Origin: JAJUFS01 sp964599565
GTDB taxonomy: Bacteria > Pseudomonadota > Gammaproteobacteria > Natronospirales > JAJUFS01
Reading direction: 5' to 3'
Assembly: GCA_964599565.1 (NCBI GenBank)
Contig: CAZRFE010000063.1
Span: 1 to 14,911 of the forward strand
DNA length: 14,911 nt
This document shows, piece by piece, positions 1-8,275 of this stretch (position 1 is its first letter; every line of letters starts with the position of its first letter). The notes beneath the pieces are model-generated. The model was not told the DNA's origin. It did no database searches and saw only the letters and a program-made list of their open reading frames with translations. Position numbers and translations under genes: made by a program.

Positions 1-113
1 AGTTGAAAAGCAGCGCGCCGCCGGAGAGTATGTGCGGGCCGCGATCGTCTCGACGCGGCGGGGAACAACAAGACCTGCCAGGGCCGGCGCGCCACTCCTA
101 GCGAATCGAGTGC
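1..113. other. Upstream region, no assignable gene
   Basis: This is the stretch before the first gene. One forward frame has a stop at bases 4-6 (TGA) and another has a stop near 100 (TAG). The third stays open into the next gene, but its translation looks like ordinary GC-rich noise. I see no clear -35/-10 pair and no good Shine-Dalgarno in front of the ATG at 114. A preceding gene may end at or just before the window edge. Confidence 0.3.
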
Positions 114-2639
114 ATGAATCGACCGAACCGTCTGCTGCGCCGTCGCGGCGCACCCCTGCTGGTATTCGCCGTTCTGCTGGCGCTGCTGGCAACTTCCGGT
201 GTCTTTGAAGCCGTGGAGGACGGCGCCTATGCGCTCGGCATGAATCTCGCCGCGCCGCGGCGCGCGAGCGAGCGCTTCGCCGTCGTGCTGATCGATGCGG
301 AAGCGGCGCGCCAGGCGGGCGAGTGGCCATGGCCTGGTCCGCGGCTCGCAGATCTCGTTGCGCGGGTGCATGGCGCGGGCGCACGCGCGATCGCGTGGAT
401 GCTGCCGCCGCAGCCGGAAACCTCGCCCGCCGTCACCGCGACCCTGGATCGTCTCGCCGGCCTGCTGCCGGAGAATCCCGAAACCACCGCTGCGCTTGCC
501 GAGCTGCGCGAGCGGCTTGATGCGAACGCCGCACTCGCGGGCGCGTTTGCCGCAAGCGGCAACGTGCTGCTTGGCGTGCCGGCTGCGCGGCACGCGGATG
601 CCTCGACGGTGCGCGTGCTCATGCCGCTGCAGTTGCAGCATGTCGTCGACGATCACGCCGGCATCGAGTTGCCGGAAAGTTTTCGCCCGCCGGAATTTCC
701 GCCGCTCGAAATCCTGCGGAATGGTCTTGCCGCGCCGGAACCGCCGGCGTTCCAGCCCGCTGCGGTCGCGGCTTCGTTGCCGGCCGCGGCGAAGGCGACG
801 GGACTCGTGCCGCCGAACGACACGCTCTGGCGGCAGCCGCTCGCCTGGCGCGTCAACGATGTCTACCTGCCGTCGCTGCCGCTGCTCATGGCCACCGCGG
901 CAAAGGAACAGACGCTGTCGCATGTACTCGCCTACAAGGGACACGGTGTTGCCGTCGGCGCCGACTGGCTGCCGACCGGCACCGCGCTCGACGCCATGCC
1001 GTATTTCTATCCCGCCGAGGGCGCGGGTTCGATCACGCGCATCAATGCCGTTGACGTGCTCGCCGAAGGTTTCGATGCAGGCATGCTGCGCGATCGCGTC
1101 GTGCTCATCGGTCTTGCGAACGGCACGGTGCTCGACACGCCCGTCGATACGGTATCGCCGGCCGTTGCGGTCGCGCAGGCGGCTGCGAGTCTTTACTCGG
1201 GCGATGTGTATCGAAAACCGGCGTGGAACGGCTGGCTGATCGCGGGACTGTGGCTCGCGCTCGCCGCGTGGCTGCTGTTCGCGCTGCCGCGCCTTGAAAC
1301 GCGCAACGCGCTCATCGGCACCGGCGTGATCGCGATCGTGCTCGTGAATCTCGAACTCGGCCTGCTTGTCTCGCAGTCGCTGTGGCTGCCGCTGACAACG
1401 CCGATACTCGCGCTGCTGCTCGGGCATTCCGTGCTGCACGGTCATCGCTGGCTGCATGCGCGGCGCGTTGCGCAGCAGCGCGCCGTCAGCGATGCGCATC
1501 TCGCGCTGGCCGAAGCGTTGCGCGCGCAGGGTCAGCTGGATCGCGCATTCGAGGCATTGCAGAACTGCCTGCCCGGCGAGACCGTCGAACGGCAGCTGCA
1601 TGATCTTGGTCTTGATTACGAGCGCAAGCGGCACTACGCGAAGGCGCTGCGCGCGTATCACCACCTGAAGATGCTCGCACCGCGCTACCCGGAACTCGAC
1701 ATGCGCATCAACCGCCTGCAGGCGCTGGAAGAAACCTCGTTGCGCTCGCGCCGCTCCGGTCCCATCGAAACCGTCGCGCTCGAAGACGCCGGCGCACGCA
1801 CGCCGCGCATCGGCCGTTACGACATCCAGCGCGAACTCGGTCGCGGCGCGATGGGCGTGGTGTATCTCGGCCGCGACTCGCGCATCGGCCGTGAAGTTGC
1901 GATCAAGACGCTCGCATTCAGCGACGAGTTCAGCGGTGAAGCGCTCGAACACGTGAAGGAACGCTTCTACCGCGAAGCCGAGGCCGCGGGCCGCCTCAGC
2001 CATCCGAACATTGTCACCATCTATGACGTCGGCGAGGAAGACGATCTTGCCTACATCGCCATGGACTACCTGCGCGGCGAAGCGCTGTCGCTGCACGCGA
2101 AGGAAGGCAACCTGCTGCCCGTCGAGCGCGTGCTGAAGATCGCCGCCGCAGTTGCGGATGCCTTGCATTACGCGCACGAGCTTGGCGTCGTGCACCGCGA
2201 CGTCAAGCCCGCGAACATGGTGCTCACGAAGGACGAACACGAAGTGAAGGTCACCGACTTCGGCGTTGCGCATCTCACCGATGCGAGCACGACGAAGACC
2301 GGCACCATCCTCGGCAGTCCCTCGTTCATGTCGCCGGAGCAGGTTGCAGGCAAGCGCGTCGACGGACGCTCCGACCTGTGGTCGCTCGGCGTGAGCATCT
2401 ACCAGTTGCTCACCGGCCATCTGCCGTTCACCGGCGAGCCGCTCGCAACGCTCATGTACCGCATCGCGAACGAACCGCCATCCGGCCTGCGCGACTGGCG
2501 CCCGGACCTGCCGGAATGCGTGGACGCGATCGTCACCAAGGCGCTCACCAAGGATCCCGCCGCGCGCTACCAGACAGGACGCGGCATGGCGGGCGCGCTT
2601 CGCCTGTGCATGACGAAGGTGGCGGGCGCGAAGGCGTAG
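114..2639 (+). CDS. CHASE2 sensor Ser/Thr protein kinase with TPR-like linker
   Basis: This is a membrane receptor kinase of 841 aa. An N-terminal hydrophobic segment (about 16-33) is followed by a periplasmic CHASE2-type sensor region (about 40-360). Three closely spaced hydrophobic segments (about 372-391, 398-421, 422-442), typical of CHASE2 proteins, bring the chain back to the cytoplasm. Residues about 455-545 form a helical TPR-like linker. A Hanks-type kinase domain starts near 566. Its motifs are intact: glycine loop GRGAMG (576-581), VAIK lysine K598, HRDVKPAN with catalytic D696 and N701, DFG at 715-717 and SPE at 740-742, so the kinase should be active. CHASE2 ligands are unknown; phosphorylation of Ser/Thr targets is inferred from the family. 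The Shine-Dalgarno before the ATG is weak. It is the first of a co-directional run, and murI begins 35 bases after its stop, but nothing ties its signal to the downstream enzymes. Confidence 0.93.
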   Translation: MNRPNRLLRRRGAPLLVFAVLLALLATSGVFEAVEDGAYALGMNLAAPRRASERFAVVLIDAEAARQAGEWPWPGPRLADLVARVHGAGARAIAWMLPPQPETSPAVTATLDRLAGLLPENPETTAALAELRERLDANAALAGAFAASGNVLLGVPAARHADASTVRVLMPLQLQHVVDDHAGIELPESFRPPEFPPLEILRNGLAAPEPPAFQPAAVAASLPAAAKATGLVPPNDTLWRQPLAWRVNDVYLPSLPLLMATAAKEQTLSHVLAYKGHGVAVGADWLPTGTALDAMPYFYPAEGAGSITRINAVDVLAEGFDAGMLRDRVVLIGLANGTVLDTPVDTVSPAVAVAQAAASLYSGDVYRKPAWNGWLIAGLWLALAAWLLFALPRLETRNALIGTGVIAIVLVNLELGLLVSQSLWLPLTTPILALLLGHSVLHGHRWLHARRVAQQRAVSDAHLALAEALRAQGQLDRAFEALQNCLPGETVERQLHDLGLDYERKRHYAKALRAYHHLKMLAPRYPELDMRINRLQALEETSLRSRRSGPIETVALEDAGARTPRIGRYDIQRELGRGAMGVVYLGRDSRIGREVAIKTLAFSDEFSGEALEHVKERFYREAEAAGRLSHPNIVTIYDVGEEDDLAYIAMDYLRGEALSLHAKEGNLLPVERVLKIAAAVADALHYAHELGVVHRDVKPANMVLTKDEHEVKVTDFGVAHLTDASTTKTGTILGSPSFMSPEQVAGKRVDGRSDLWSLGVSIYQLLTGHLPFTGEPLATLMYRIANEPPSGLRDWRPDLPECVDAIVTKALTKDPAARYQTGRGMAGALRLCMTKVAGAKA

Positions 2640-2674
2640 ATGACGCGATTCGTCACCTGATCCCGAAGACACGA

Positions 2675-3526
2675 ATGACAACATCCTCGAAAACGGTCTC
2701 CGCAACATCCGCGCTGCCCATCGGCATCTTCGACTCCGGCGTCGGCGGTCTCACGGTGCTGCGCGCACTGCGTGCCGCACTGCCGGATGAAGATTTTCTC
2801 TACCTCGGCGACACCGCGCGCGTGCCGTACGGCACGCGTTCGCCGGAAACCGTCAGGAAATATGCCGAGCAGGCTTCCGCGCTCCTGTTCCGCCGCGGCA
2901 TCAAGGCCCTGGTCGTTGCGTGCAACACCGCGTCCGCCGCGGCGCTCGATGCATTGCGCGCCGCGCACGCCGACATGCTCGTTGAAGGCGTGATCGCGCC
3001 GGGCGCGCGTGCCGCCATCGACGCGACGCGTGCAGGACGCATCGCGGTGATCGCGACGGAAGGCACCGTAAGAGGTGGCGCGTATGCGCGCACGGTTGCA
3101 GGCCTTGATGCCGGCGTCCATGTCGAGCAGCGCGCCTGCCCGCTGCTGGTCGCGCTCGCGGAAGAAGGCTGGACGGACGGTCCGGTGGTTGCGGGCGTGC
3201 TGGAAAGCTATTTCGCCGGACTGTTCACGGCGAACGGCGCGGACGTGCTGCTGCTCGGCTGCACGCACTTCCCCGTGCTTGCCGATGCGATCCGCGCGGC
3301 CGTTCCGCCGCACGTGCAGCTTGTCGATTCCGCGGCGACAACCGCGGATGTCGTTGCCGCCGATCTCGCGCAGCGCGGGCTGCGGCGCGCGGAGCGGGGC
3401 GGCCGCGTGCATTTTCTCGTCACGGACAACCCCGAGCGTTTCGAGCGCACCGCTGCGAATTTTCTCGGCGTCGCGCCGGCGCACGGCGAGATCGAGCTGG
3501 TGGACATGCTTTCGAGCGAACAATGA
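2675..3526 (+). CDS. murI: Glutamate racemase MurI
   Basis: MurI interconverts L- and D-glutamate and so supplies D-glutamate for peptidoglycan precursors in the cytoplasm. With the ATG at 2675 the product is 283 aa, normal for the family. The frame is open further upstream, but that extension overlaps the kinase gene and translates as a shadow, so I reject it. The N-terminal DSGVGG signature is at residues 20-25. The two catalytic cysteines are present: C83 in the ACNTAS motif and C196 in the GCTHFP motif, the second followed by the conserved H198. PYGTRS (51-56) is the usual substrate-loop motif. The cofactor-independent two-base mechanism is family knowledge. It sits between the kinase and ltaE, probably in one transcript. 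No strong Shine-Dalgarno is visible. Confidence 0.96.
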   Translation: MTTSSKTVSATSALPIGIFDSGVGGLTVLRALRAALPDEDFLYLGDTARVPYGTRSPETVRKYAEQASALLFRRGIKALVVACNTASAAALDALRAAHADMLVEGVIAPGARAAIDATRAGRIAVIATEGTVRGGAYARTVAGLDAGVHVEQRACPLLVALAEEGWTDGPVVAGVLESYFAGLFTANGADVLLLGCTHFPVLADAIRAAVPPHVQLVDSAATTADVVAADLAQRGLRRAERGGRVHFLVTDNPERFERTAANFLGVAPAHGEIELVDMLSSEQ

Positions 3527-3587
3527 CGATTGGCGGGCGCGGCTTCGGTCGCGATACATTCAGATTCTCGATACAGCGAATGCGAAC

Positions 3588-4577
3588 ATGATCGACCTGC
3601 GCAGCGACACCGTCACGAAACCCTCCGATGCGATGCGCGCCGCGATGGCGCGCGCCGAGGTCGGCGACGATGTCTACGGCGAAGATCCGACGGTGCGTGC
3701 GCTCGAGGACATGCTCGCCGAACGCGCGGGACAGGAAGCAGGACTGTTCCTGCCCTCCGGCACGCAGTCGAACCTTGTCGCGCTGCTTTCGCACTGCGGG
3801 CGCGGCGATGAATATCTCGTCGGACAGACGGCGCACACCTATAAATATGAAGGCGGCGGCGCGGCCGTGCTCGGTGGCATCCAGCCGCAGCCGATCGAGT
3901 TCGAGCCGGATGGAACGCTCGCGATCGGCAGGCTCGATGCCGCGATAAAACCGCACGATGCGCACTTTGCACGCACGAAGCTGCTGTGCCTGGAAAATAC
4001 GGTGCATGGCAAGGTGCTGCCGCTTCATTATCTCGACGCGGCGCGCACGTTCGCGTCCGCGCGCCGTCTTGGTTTCCATCTCGATGGCGCGCGCGTGTTC
4101 AACGCCGCCGTTGCGCTCGGTGTTTCGCTCGTGGACATCACGCGACGTTTCGATACGGTTTCGATCTGTCTTTCGAAAGGTCTCGGCGCACCCGTCGGTT
4201 CCGTGCTTGTCGGTTCCGCGGATCTCATCCGCGAAGCGCGCCGCTGGCGCAAGGTCACGGGCGGCGGCATGCGCCAGGCCGGGCTGCTCGCCGCGGCCGG
4301 CATCCACGCGCTGGAGAACAACGTCGAACGCCTGGCGGAAGATCACGCGAATGCGCGCCGTCTCGCCGACGGACTGCGTGACGCCGGTTTCGCGCTTGCG
4401 GAGGAACCGCAGACGAACATGGTGTTCGTGGACATGCAGGATCGCGATCCGCAGGCGTTCGCGGCACGCCTTCGCGACCGCGGCGTCATCATCACGCCGG
4501 CGCCCGTGCTGCGGCTTGTCACGCACCTCGATGTGAGCGCGAAGGACGTCGCGCGCGTGATCGAGGCGTTCAGGTAG
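3588..4577 (+). CDS. ltaE: Low-specificity L-threonine aldolase
   Basis: This is a PLP-dependent fold-type I enzyme that cleaves L-threonine or L-allo-threonine to glycine and acetaldehyde. The ATG at 3588 begins MIDLRSDTVTKPS, the standard family N-terminus, and gives 329 aa; the open frame before it overlaps murI and is not genuine. The PLP-binding lysine is K197 in the motif LSKGLGAPVGS. H83, which stacks on the cofactor, lies in AHTYKYEGGG. The FHLDGAR motif (163-169) carries the aspartate that contacts the pyridine nitrogen. These numbers match the E. coli enzyme as I remember it. The gene lies 61 bases after murI and 46 bases before the FAH-family ATG, and probably shares their transcript. 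Confidence 0.95.
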   Translation: MIDLRSDTVTKPSDAMRAAMARAEVGDDVYGEDPTVRALEDMLAERAGQEAGLFLPSGTQSNLVALLSHCGRGDEYLVGQTAHTYKYEGGGAAVLGGIQPQPIEFEPDGTLAIGRLDAAIKPHDAHFARTKLLCLENTVHGKVLPLHYLDAARTFASARRLGFHLDGARVFNAAVALGVSLVDITRRFDTVSICLSKGLGAPVGSVLVGSADLIREARRWRKVTGGGMRQAGLLAAAGIHALENNVERLAEDHANARRLADGLRDAGFALAEEPQTNMVFVDMQDRDPQAFAARLRDRGVIITPAPVLRLVTHLDVSAKDVARVIEAFR

Positions 4578-4623
4578 GCGCGGCGTTCAACCGCGACCAG
4601 TTTTCAATGCAGTGAACTCTCCG

Positions 4624-5253
4624 ATGCCGACCATCAACTTCCAGGACACGCCCATCGAAATCCAGCGTATCTTCTGCATTGGCCGAAACTACGCCGCGCA
4701 CGCGGCGGAACTCGGCAACACGACCGCGGATGTCCCCGTGCTTTTCATGAAACCCGCGAGCGCGATCGTGCCTGCGGGCGGAAACATCCGCCTGCCGCGC
4801 GGTCGCGGCGCCGTCCACCATGAAGCGGAACTCGTGCTGCTCATCGGTTGCGATGGCGCGGACCGCATCGAAGATATCGCCGGCATCGCACTGGGTCTTG
4901 ATCTCACTTTGCGCGACGAACAGGCTGCGCTGAAAGCGAAAGGCCTGCCGTGGGAGCTTGCCAAGGCGTTCGATGACAGCTCGCCGCTCGGCGCGTTCGT
5001 CGAGCCGCCGCGCGATTTCTCGACGATCACCTTTGACTGCCGCGTGAACGGCGAGCTTCGCCAGCATGGCGAGACGCGCAACATGCTGTTTCCCGTGCCG
5101 CGGCTCATTGCATTTCTCGCGCAGCATTTCACGCTTCGCGCGGGCGACATCATCTACACCGGCACACCGGAAGGCGTCGGTCCGCTCCATCCTGGCGATG
5201 TCGTTGAAATCGAATCCGCGCTCGCGGGTCCGCAGCGCTGGACGTGCGCATGA
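4624..5253 (+). CDS. FAH-family protein, YcgM/FAHD1 type
   Basis: The product is 209 aa and has the fumarylacetoacetate hydrolase fold. The spacing of its motifs matches E. coli YcgM and human FAHD1. HHEAEL (65-70) supplies metal-binding glutamates E67 and E69, and LDLTLRD (92-98) supplies the third acidic ligand, probably D93. KAFDDSSPLG (114-123) and YTGTPEGVGPLHPGD (178-192) are the family's substrate-loop and C-terminal motifs. Relatives are Mg2+/Mn2+-dependent acylpyruvases, oxaloacetate decarboxylases or oxaloacetate tautomerases; sequence alone does not decide the substrate here. I chose the ATG at 4624 over an in-frame GTG at 4612, which would add four residues; neither has a strong Shine-Dalgarno. 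The end overlaps the next gene by four bases. Confidence 0.88.
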   Translation: MPTINFQDTPIEIQRIFCIGRNYAAHAAELGNTTADVPVLFMKPASAIVPAGGNIRLPRGRGAVHHEAELVLLIGCDGADRIEDIAGIALGLDLTLRDEQAALKAKGLPWELAKAFDDSSPLGAFVEPPRDFSTITFDCRVNGELRQHGETRNMLFPVPRLIAFLAQHFTLRAGDIIYTGTPEGVGPLHPGDVVEIESALAGPQRWTCA

Positions 5254-5738
5254 ACGGCGCGCTTCAGATTCGCCCCGCCGTCGCCGACGACAGCGCGCTG
5301 ATCCTTGCGTTCATCCGCGAACTCGCGGAGTACGAAAAGCTGCTGCATGAAGTGCGCGCAACGGAGGCGGAGCTGCGCGCGCGGCTGTTCGGCGACAGGC
5401 CGCAGGCGGAGGTCGTGATCGCGGAGTGGAACGGCGAGGCCGTGGGTTTCGCGCTGTTCTTTCACAATTTCTCGACGTTTCTCGGCAGGCACGGTCTTTA
5501 TCTCGAGGATCTTTTCGTGCGTCCTGCGCTTCGCGGCAGAGGAATCGGCAAGGCGCTGCTGCAGCATCTTGCGCGCGTTGCCGTTGCGCGTGACTGCGGA
5601 AGATTCGAGTGGGCGGTGCTTGACTGGAATGCGCCGGCACGCGAGTTTTACCTGTCACTGGGCGCGAAGCCCGTTCCCGAATGGGATATCTTCCGGGTGA
5701 CGGGCGATGCATTGCATCGTCTGGCCGACGCAGACTGA
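5250..5738 (+). CDS. GNAT-family N-acetyltransferase
   Basis: The product is 162 aa with a complete GNAT fold. The acetyl-CoA-binding motif A is clear: LEDLFVRPALRGRGIGKALL, with the pyrophosphate-loop signature RGRGIG at 95-100. The C-terminal stretch VLDWNAPAREFYLSLGA resembles the spermidine/spermine and thialysine acetyltransferase (SSAT-like) branch, so a small amine or diamine is the most likely acceptor, though this is inference. The ATG at 5250 overlaps the stop of the FAH-family gene as ATGA, which points to translational coupling. An in-frame GTG at 5244 would add only two residues. No separate Shine-Dalgarno is seen. Confidence 0.88.
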   Translation: MNGALQIRPAVADDSALILAFIRELAEYEKLLHEVRATEAELRARLFGDRPQAEVVIAEWNGEAVGFALFFHNFSTFLGRHGLYLEDLFVRPALRGRGIGKALLQHLARVAVARDCGRFEWAVLDWNAPAREFYLSLGAKPVPEWDIFRVTGDALHRLADAD

Positions 5739-5768
5739 TCGCTGCAACAGACATTTTCGGAGTTCGAC

Positions 5769-7064
5769 ATGTTCATGCCGCTGAAACACGCCATCCCGCT
5801 CGCAGCGATACTGCTGCTCGCCGCGTGCGGTGAAAGTCCGCCGGAGACCGACACGCGCACGAGCGCCGAGACATCTTCCATCGCGGATGACGATCGCCTG
5901 TTGCCGGCCGGCGCATGGCGCGGCGTGATCGAAATCCAGGGCAAGCAGTTGCCCTTCCAGGCGGAAGTCACGTACGCATCCGGCGACGCCACACCGCATG
6001 TCGAGTTCATCAACGGTGAAGAGCGCGTGCCCGTGGATGAGGTGCACATCGCGAAGGACGAAGTCGCGCTGGTGATGACGGCGTTCAACACGCGCATCGA
6101 CGGGCGCTTCCGGGACGGCAGGCTCTCCGGCACGCTGACGAAGATCAACGAAGGCGCGGAGCGGCAGCAGATGCCGGTCACGCTCACGCCCGGCGAGCAT
6201 CATCGTTTCTTTCCGATGCTGCGTCCCGCGGAGATCGATCTTTCCGGCCGCTGGCAGGTGATGTTCCACGAGCCTGATGGCGGCAACTATCCCGCCGTCG
6301 GCGAGTTCCGCCAGGAAGGCAGCCAGGTGTTCGGCACGTTCCTCACGCCCACGTCGGATTACCGCTATCTCGCGGGCGTGGTGCGTGACAGGCGTCTCTA
6401 CCTGTCCGCCTGGGATGGCTATCACGTCTTTCTTTTCGAAGCGGACGTGAAGGAAAACGGTTCGCTCGACGGCGAGTTCTGGTCCGGCCCTTCGTACCAC
6501 GAAACGTGGAATGCGACGCGCGATGCGAACGCCGAACTTCCCGACATGGACAAGCCGACCTACCTCAAGGAAGGTGCCGGCGAATTCGACTTCACGTTCC
6601 CCGGTCTCGACGGCGAACCGGTATCGCTCTCCGATCCGCGCTTCGACGGCAAGGTCGTGATCGTGCAGCTCGCCGGTTCCTGGTGTCCGAACTGCGCGGA
6701 CGAAACGCGCTTTCTCGCGCCGTGGTACCGCGAGAACCGCGAGCGCGGCGTCGAGGTCATCGCGCTGATGTTCGAGCATTTCGACGATTTCGAACGCGCC
6801 GCGAAGCAGGTGCGCATCTGGCGCGAGAAGTACGGCGTGGAATACACGACACTCGTCGCTGGCACCTCCGAGAAGCAGAACGTTTCCAGCCAGCTCCCGC
6901 AGCTGAATGCGTTCCTCGCATTCCCGACCACGATCTTCATCGCACCCGACGGCAGCGTCGCGCGCATCCACACCGGCTTCAGCGGACCTGCGACCGACCG
7001 CTATGAAGCGGAGATCGAGAAGTTCAACGCCACCGTCGACGCGCTGCTCAAGCAACGCGACTGA
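5769..7064 (+). CDS. TlpA/thioredoxin-like lipoprotein with beta-rich N-terminal region
   Basis: The product is 431 aa. It starts with a lipoprotein signal peptide whose lipobox LAAC places the lipidated cysteine at C20, so the protein should be anchored in the periplasm. Residues about 35-265 form a beta-rich region with two parts (GAWRGVIEIQG near 45, DLSGRWQVMFHEPDGG near 158) that I cannot assign. Residues about 268-428 form a TlpA/AhpC-type thioredoxin fold with the redox motif WCPNC (305-309; cysteines C306 and C309) and a cis-proline region AFPTTIFIAPDG. The likely role is periplasmic thiol-disulfide exchange or peroxide reduction. A CGGAG Shine-Dalgarno lies 6 bases before the ATG. 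A 474-aa open frame on the opposite strand is a GC-rich shadow. A terminator 67 bases downstream ends the operon. Confidence 0.88.
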   Translation: MFMPLKHAIPLAAILLLAACGESPPETDTRTSAETSSIADDDRLLPAGAWRGVIEIQGKQLPFQAEVTYASGDATPHVEFINGEERVPVDEVHIAKDEVALVMTAFNTRIDGRFRDGRLSGTLTKINEGAERQQMPVTLTPGEHHRFFPMLRPAEIDLSGRWQVMFHEPDGGNYPAVGEFRQEGSQVFGTFLTPTSDYRYLAGVVRDRRLYLSAWDGYHVFLFEADVKENGSLDGEFWSGPSYHETWNATRDANAELPDMDKPTYLKEGAGEFDFTFPGLDGEPVSLSDPRFDGKVVIVQLAGSWCPNCADETRFLAPWYRENRERGVEVIALMFEHFDDFERAAKQVRIWREKYGVEYTTLVAGTSEKQNVSSQLPQLNAFLAFPTTIFIAPDGSVARIHTGFSGPATDRYEAEIEKFNATVDALLKQRD

Positions 7065-7131
7065 CTCCCTCGTGGGCATGCTGCACGCCGGGTGTCGTTG
7101 ATTCGTGTGTTGCTGGCAGATTTGCGAAAAC

Positions 7132-7155
7132 CCTGGCCTTGGCCAGGTTTTTTTT
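7132..7155 (+). terminator. Strong intrinsic terminator after the lipoprotein gene
   Basis: A perfect 7-bp GC-rich inverted repeat (CCTGGCC at 7132-7138, GGCCAGG at 7141-7147) is followed by eight T residues (7148-7155). The preceding A residues (7127-7130) could extend the stem and allow some function on the other strand. It closes the 114-7064 gene run. Confidence 0.9.
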
Positions 7156-7168
7156 GAAAAGCCGCTTG

Positions 7169-7197
7169 TTGACTGGATTCAGGAATTTACCGATATC
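7169..7197 (+). promoter_or_regulatory. Candidate sigma70 promoter for the secreted-protein pair
   Basis: TTGACT (7169-7174) is one base from a consensus -35. It is followed 17 bases later by GATATC (7192-7197), a poor -10 with three of six matches. It lies between the terminator and the 7283 gene, where a promoter is expected. The -35 is convincing and the -10 is not. Confidence 0.3.
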
Positions 7198-7200
7198 AAC

Positions 7201-7227
7201 CCAAACGCAAAAAACCTACCAAACGCA
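7201..7227. repeat. Direct repeat CCAAACGCA, two copies
   Basis: The 9-mer CCAAACGCA occurs at 7201-7209 and again at 7219-7227, an 18-base period, just downstream of the candidate promoter. The position suits a regulator binding site, but two copies of a 9-mer may be chance. Confidence 0.35.
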
Positions 7228-7282
7228 TTGGGGTGCGAACGCCCGCTGATTCATTACCGCTTTCCGTGCCAGGGGAAACGAC

Positions 7283-8275
7283 ATGAAAAGGATGATTCTA
7301 CTGTCGGCAACACTTGCCATGTTCCCAGGCAAAGCGATCTCGCAGGAACTCGCCGATCCTCGTACCCGGGACGAAGACATTTCGGCTACGGACGTTGAGG
7401 TCAGCGTTACGCGCTTGCCGTCCGGTTTCTACAGCTATATCTATTCGCTTGCGGCGTCAGAAGAGAATAAGGGAGACGTCACTTCCTTCGTCGTGGATGT
7501 TGCGTGTGAAACCGCTCCGGGTTCCGTTGAGTTTCCTGAGCCTCCAAGCAGTCTCTATATCGTGTATGCAAGTGAAAATGGTCTGCATGCGCCGTTCCAG
7601 ATGTATCACTCGCCGACGGGAAGTACGGGCATGATGATTTCCGTCGACAACAGGGTTGTCTTTGGTGTTGACATGGAACCGGGTGAGCAACATTCCGGTT
7701 TTCGTATTCTCTCGCCATATGCCCCGGCTGATCGTGAATACGAGCTTGCCGCAGCTTGGGGCTTCCTAGGCTACGACTACGACAGCATCACCGACGAAGA
7801 GATGCAGACGGTGCCGTGGAAGCACGACTTCACGGTGAAAGGCATGACCAAGGGCCCTGGTTGCAGCACAGAGCTGGAGCCGCCCGCACTGTTCGTCGGC
7901 AATCCCGCAGAGCCCTACAACAACCTCCTTCAGTACGCATCTCCTGCGCAGTCGGCGTTTCACACCGACGGCAACACGGTGACGTTCGACGTGCACTATT
8001 CAACGGGATTGCAGCCGGAGAGTTTCAAGGTCGAGCCGGGCTGGGCACAGCGGTACTTCACGCCGGTTCCCGGCACGAACCAGGTCGTCAAACTGAAGCT
8101 GCATCCGGGTGTGAACACGTTCCGGTTCGAGGGCTGGAAGCAGAGCGGGCACGAGCTGGAAGCAATGCGCGAGAACCGGAACCAGTACCCTGACAAGGAC
8201 AACGACACGTTCACGATCCGGCGCAGCCCGCCGGGCCATGACAAGGAAGAAACGAAGGGAGGCGGCGTGCAATGA
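7283..8275 (+). CDS. Unknown secreted protein (330 aa)
   Basis: I do not recognise this protein. It has a Sec signal peptide with probable cleavage after KAIS (about residue 20), then a predominantly beta-type sequence with no membrane segments. Only two cysteines stand out in the mature chain (in DVACET and GPGCST), so a periplasmic disulfide is possible. The last third, with YFTPVPGTNQVVKLKLHPGVNTFRF compressed into one segment, reads like an Ig/cohesin-type beta sandwich of the kind found in large surface proteins. The tail (about 295-330) is charged and probably disordered. The Shine-Dalgarno AGGGGAA at 7271-7277 lies 5 bases before the ATG. The gene overlaps the next by ATGA, so the two products probably act together. 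GC content is somewhat lower than in the operon upstream. Confidence 0.8.
   Translation: MKRMILLSATLAMFPGKAISQELADPRTRDEDISATDVEVSVTRLPSGFYSYIYSLAASEENKGDVTSFVVDVACETAPGSVEFPEPPSSLYIVYASENGLHAPFQMYHSPTGSTGMMISVDNRVVFGVDMEPGEQHSGFRILSPYAPADREYELAAAWGFLGYDYDSITDEEMQTVPWKHDFTVKGMTKGPGCSTELEPPALFVGNPAEPYNNLLQYASPAQSAFHTDGNTVTFDVHYSTGLQPESFKVEPGWAQRYFTPVPGTNQVVKLKLHPGVNTFRFEGWKQSGHELEAMRENRNQYPDKDNDTFTIRRSPPGHDKEETKGGGVQ
8255..8262 (+). promoter_or_regulatory. Strong Shine-Dalgarno for the 160-aa gene
   Basis: AAGGGAGG lies 9 bases before the ATG at 8272, inside the end of the preceding gene. It fixes the start of the downstream gene and implies efficient translation of the second cistron. Confidence 0.75.

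Noticed and set aside
2567..3559. 330-aa open frame on the - strand
   Set aside because: It is a shadow of murI with no family features.
3420..4526. 368-aa open frame on the - strand
   Set aside because: It is opposite ltaE, whose catalytic residues are all in place; the antisense product shows no recognisable motif.
5655..7079. 474-aa open frame on the - strand
   Set aside because: It lies opposite the TlpA-like lipoprotein, which has a signal peptide, lipobox, WCPNC motif and ribosome site. The antisense translation has the repetitive charged look of a GC-rich shadow and no domain.
7105..7398. 97-aa + frame across the terminator and intergenic region
   Set aside because: It begins before the 7132 terminator, runs into the 330-aa gene in another frame and has no ribosome site.
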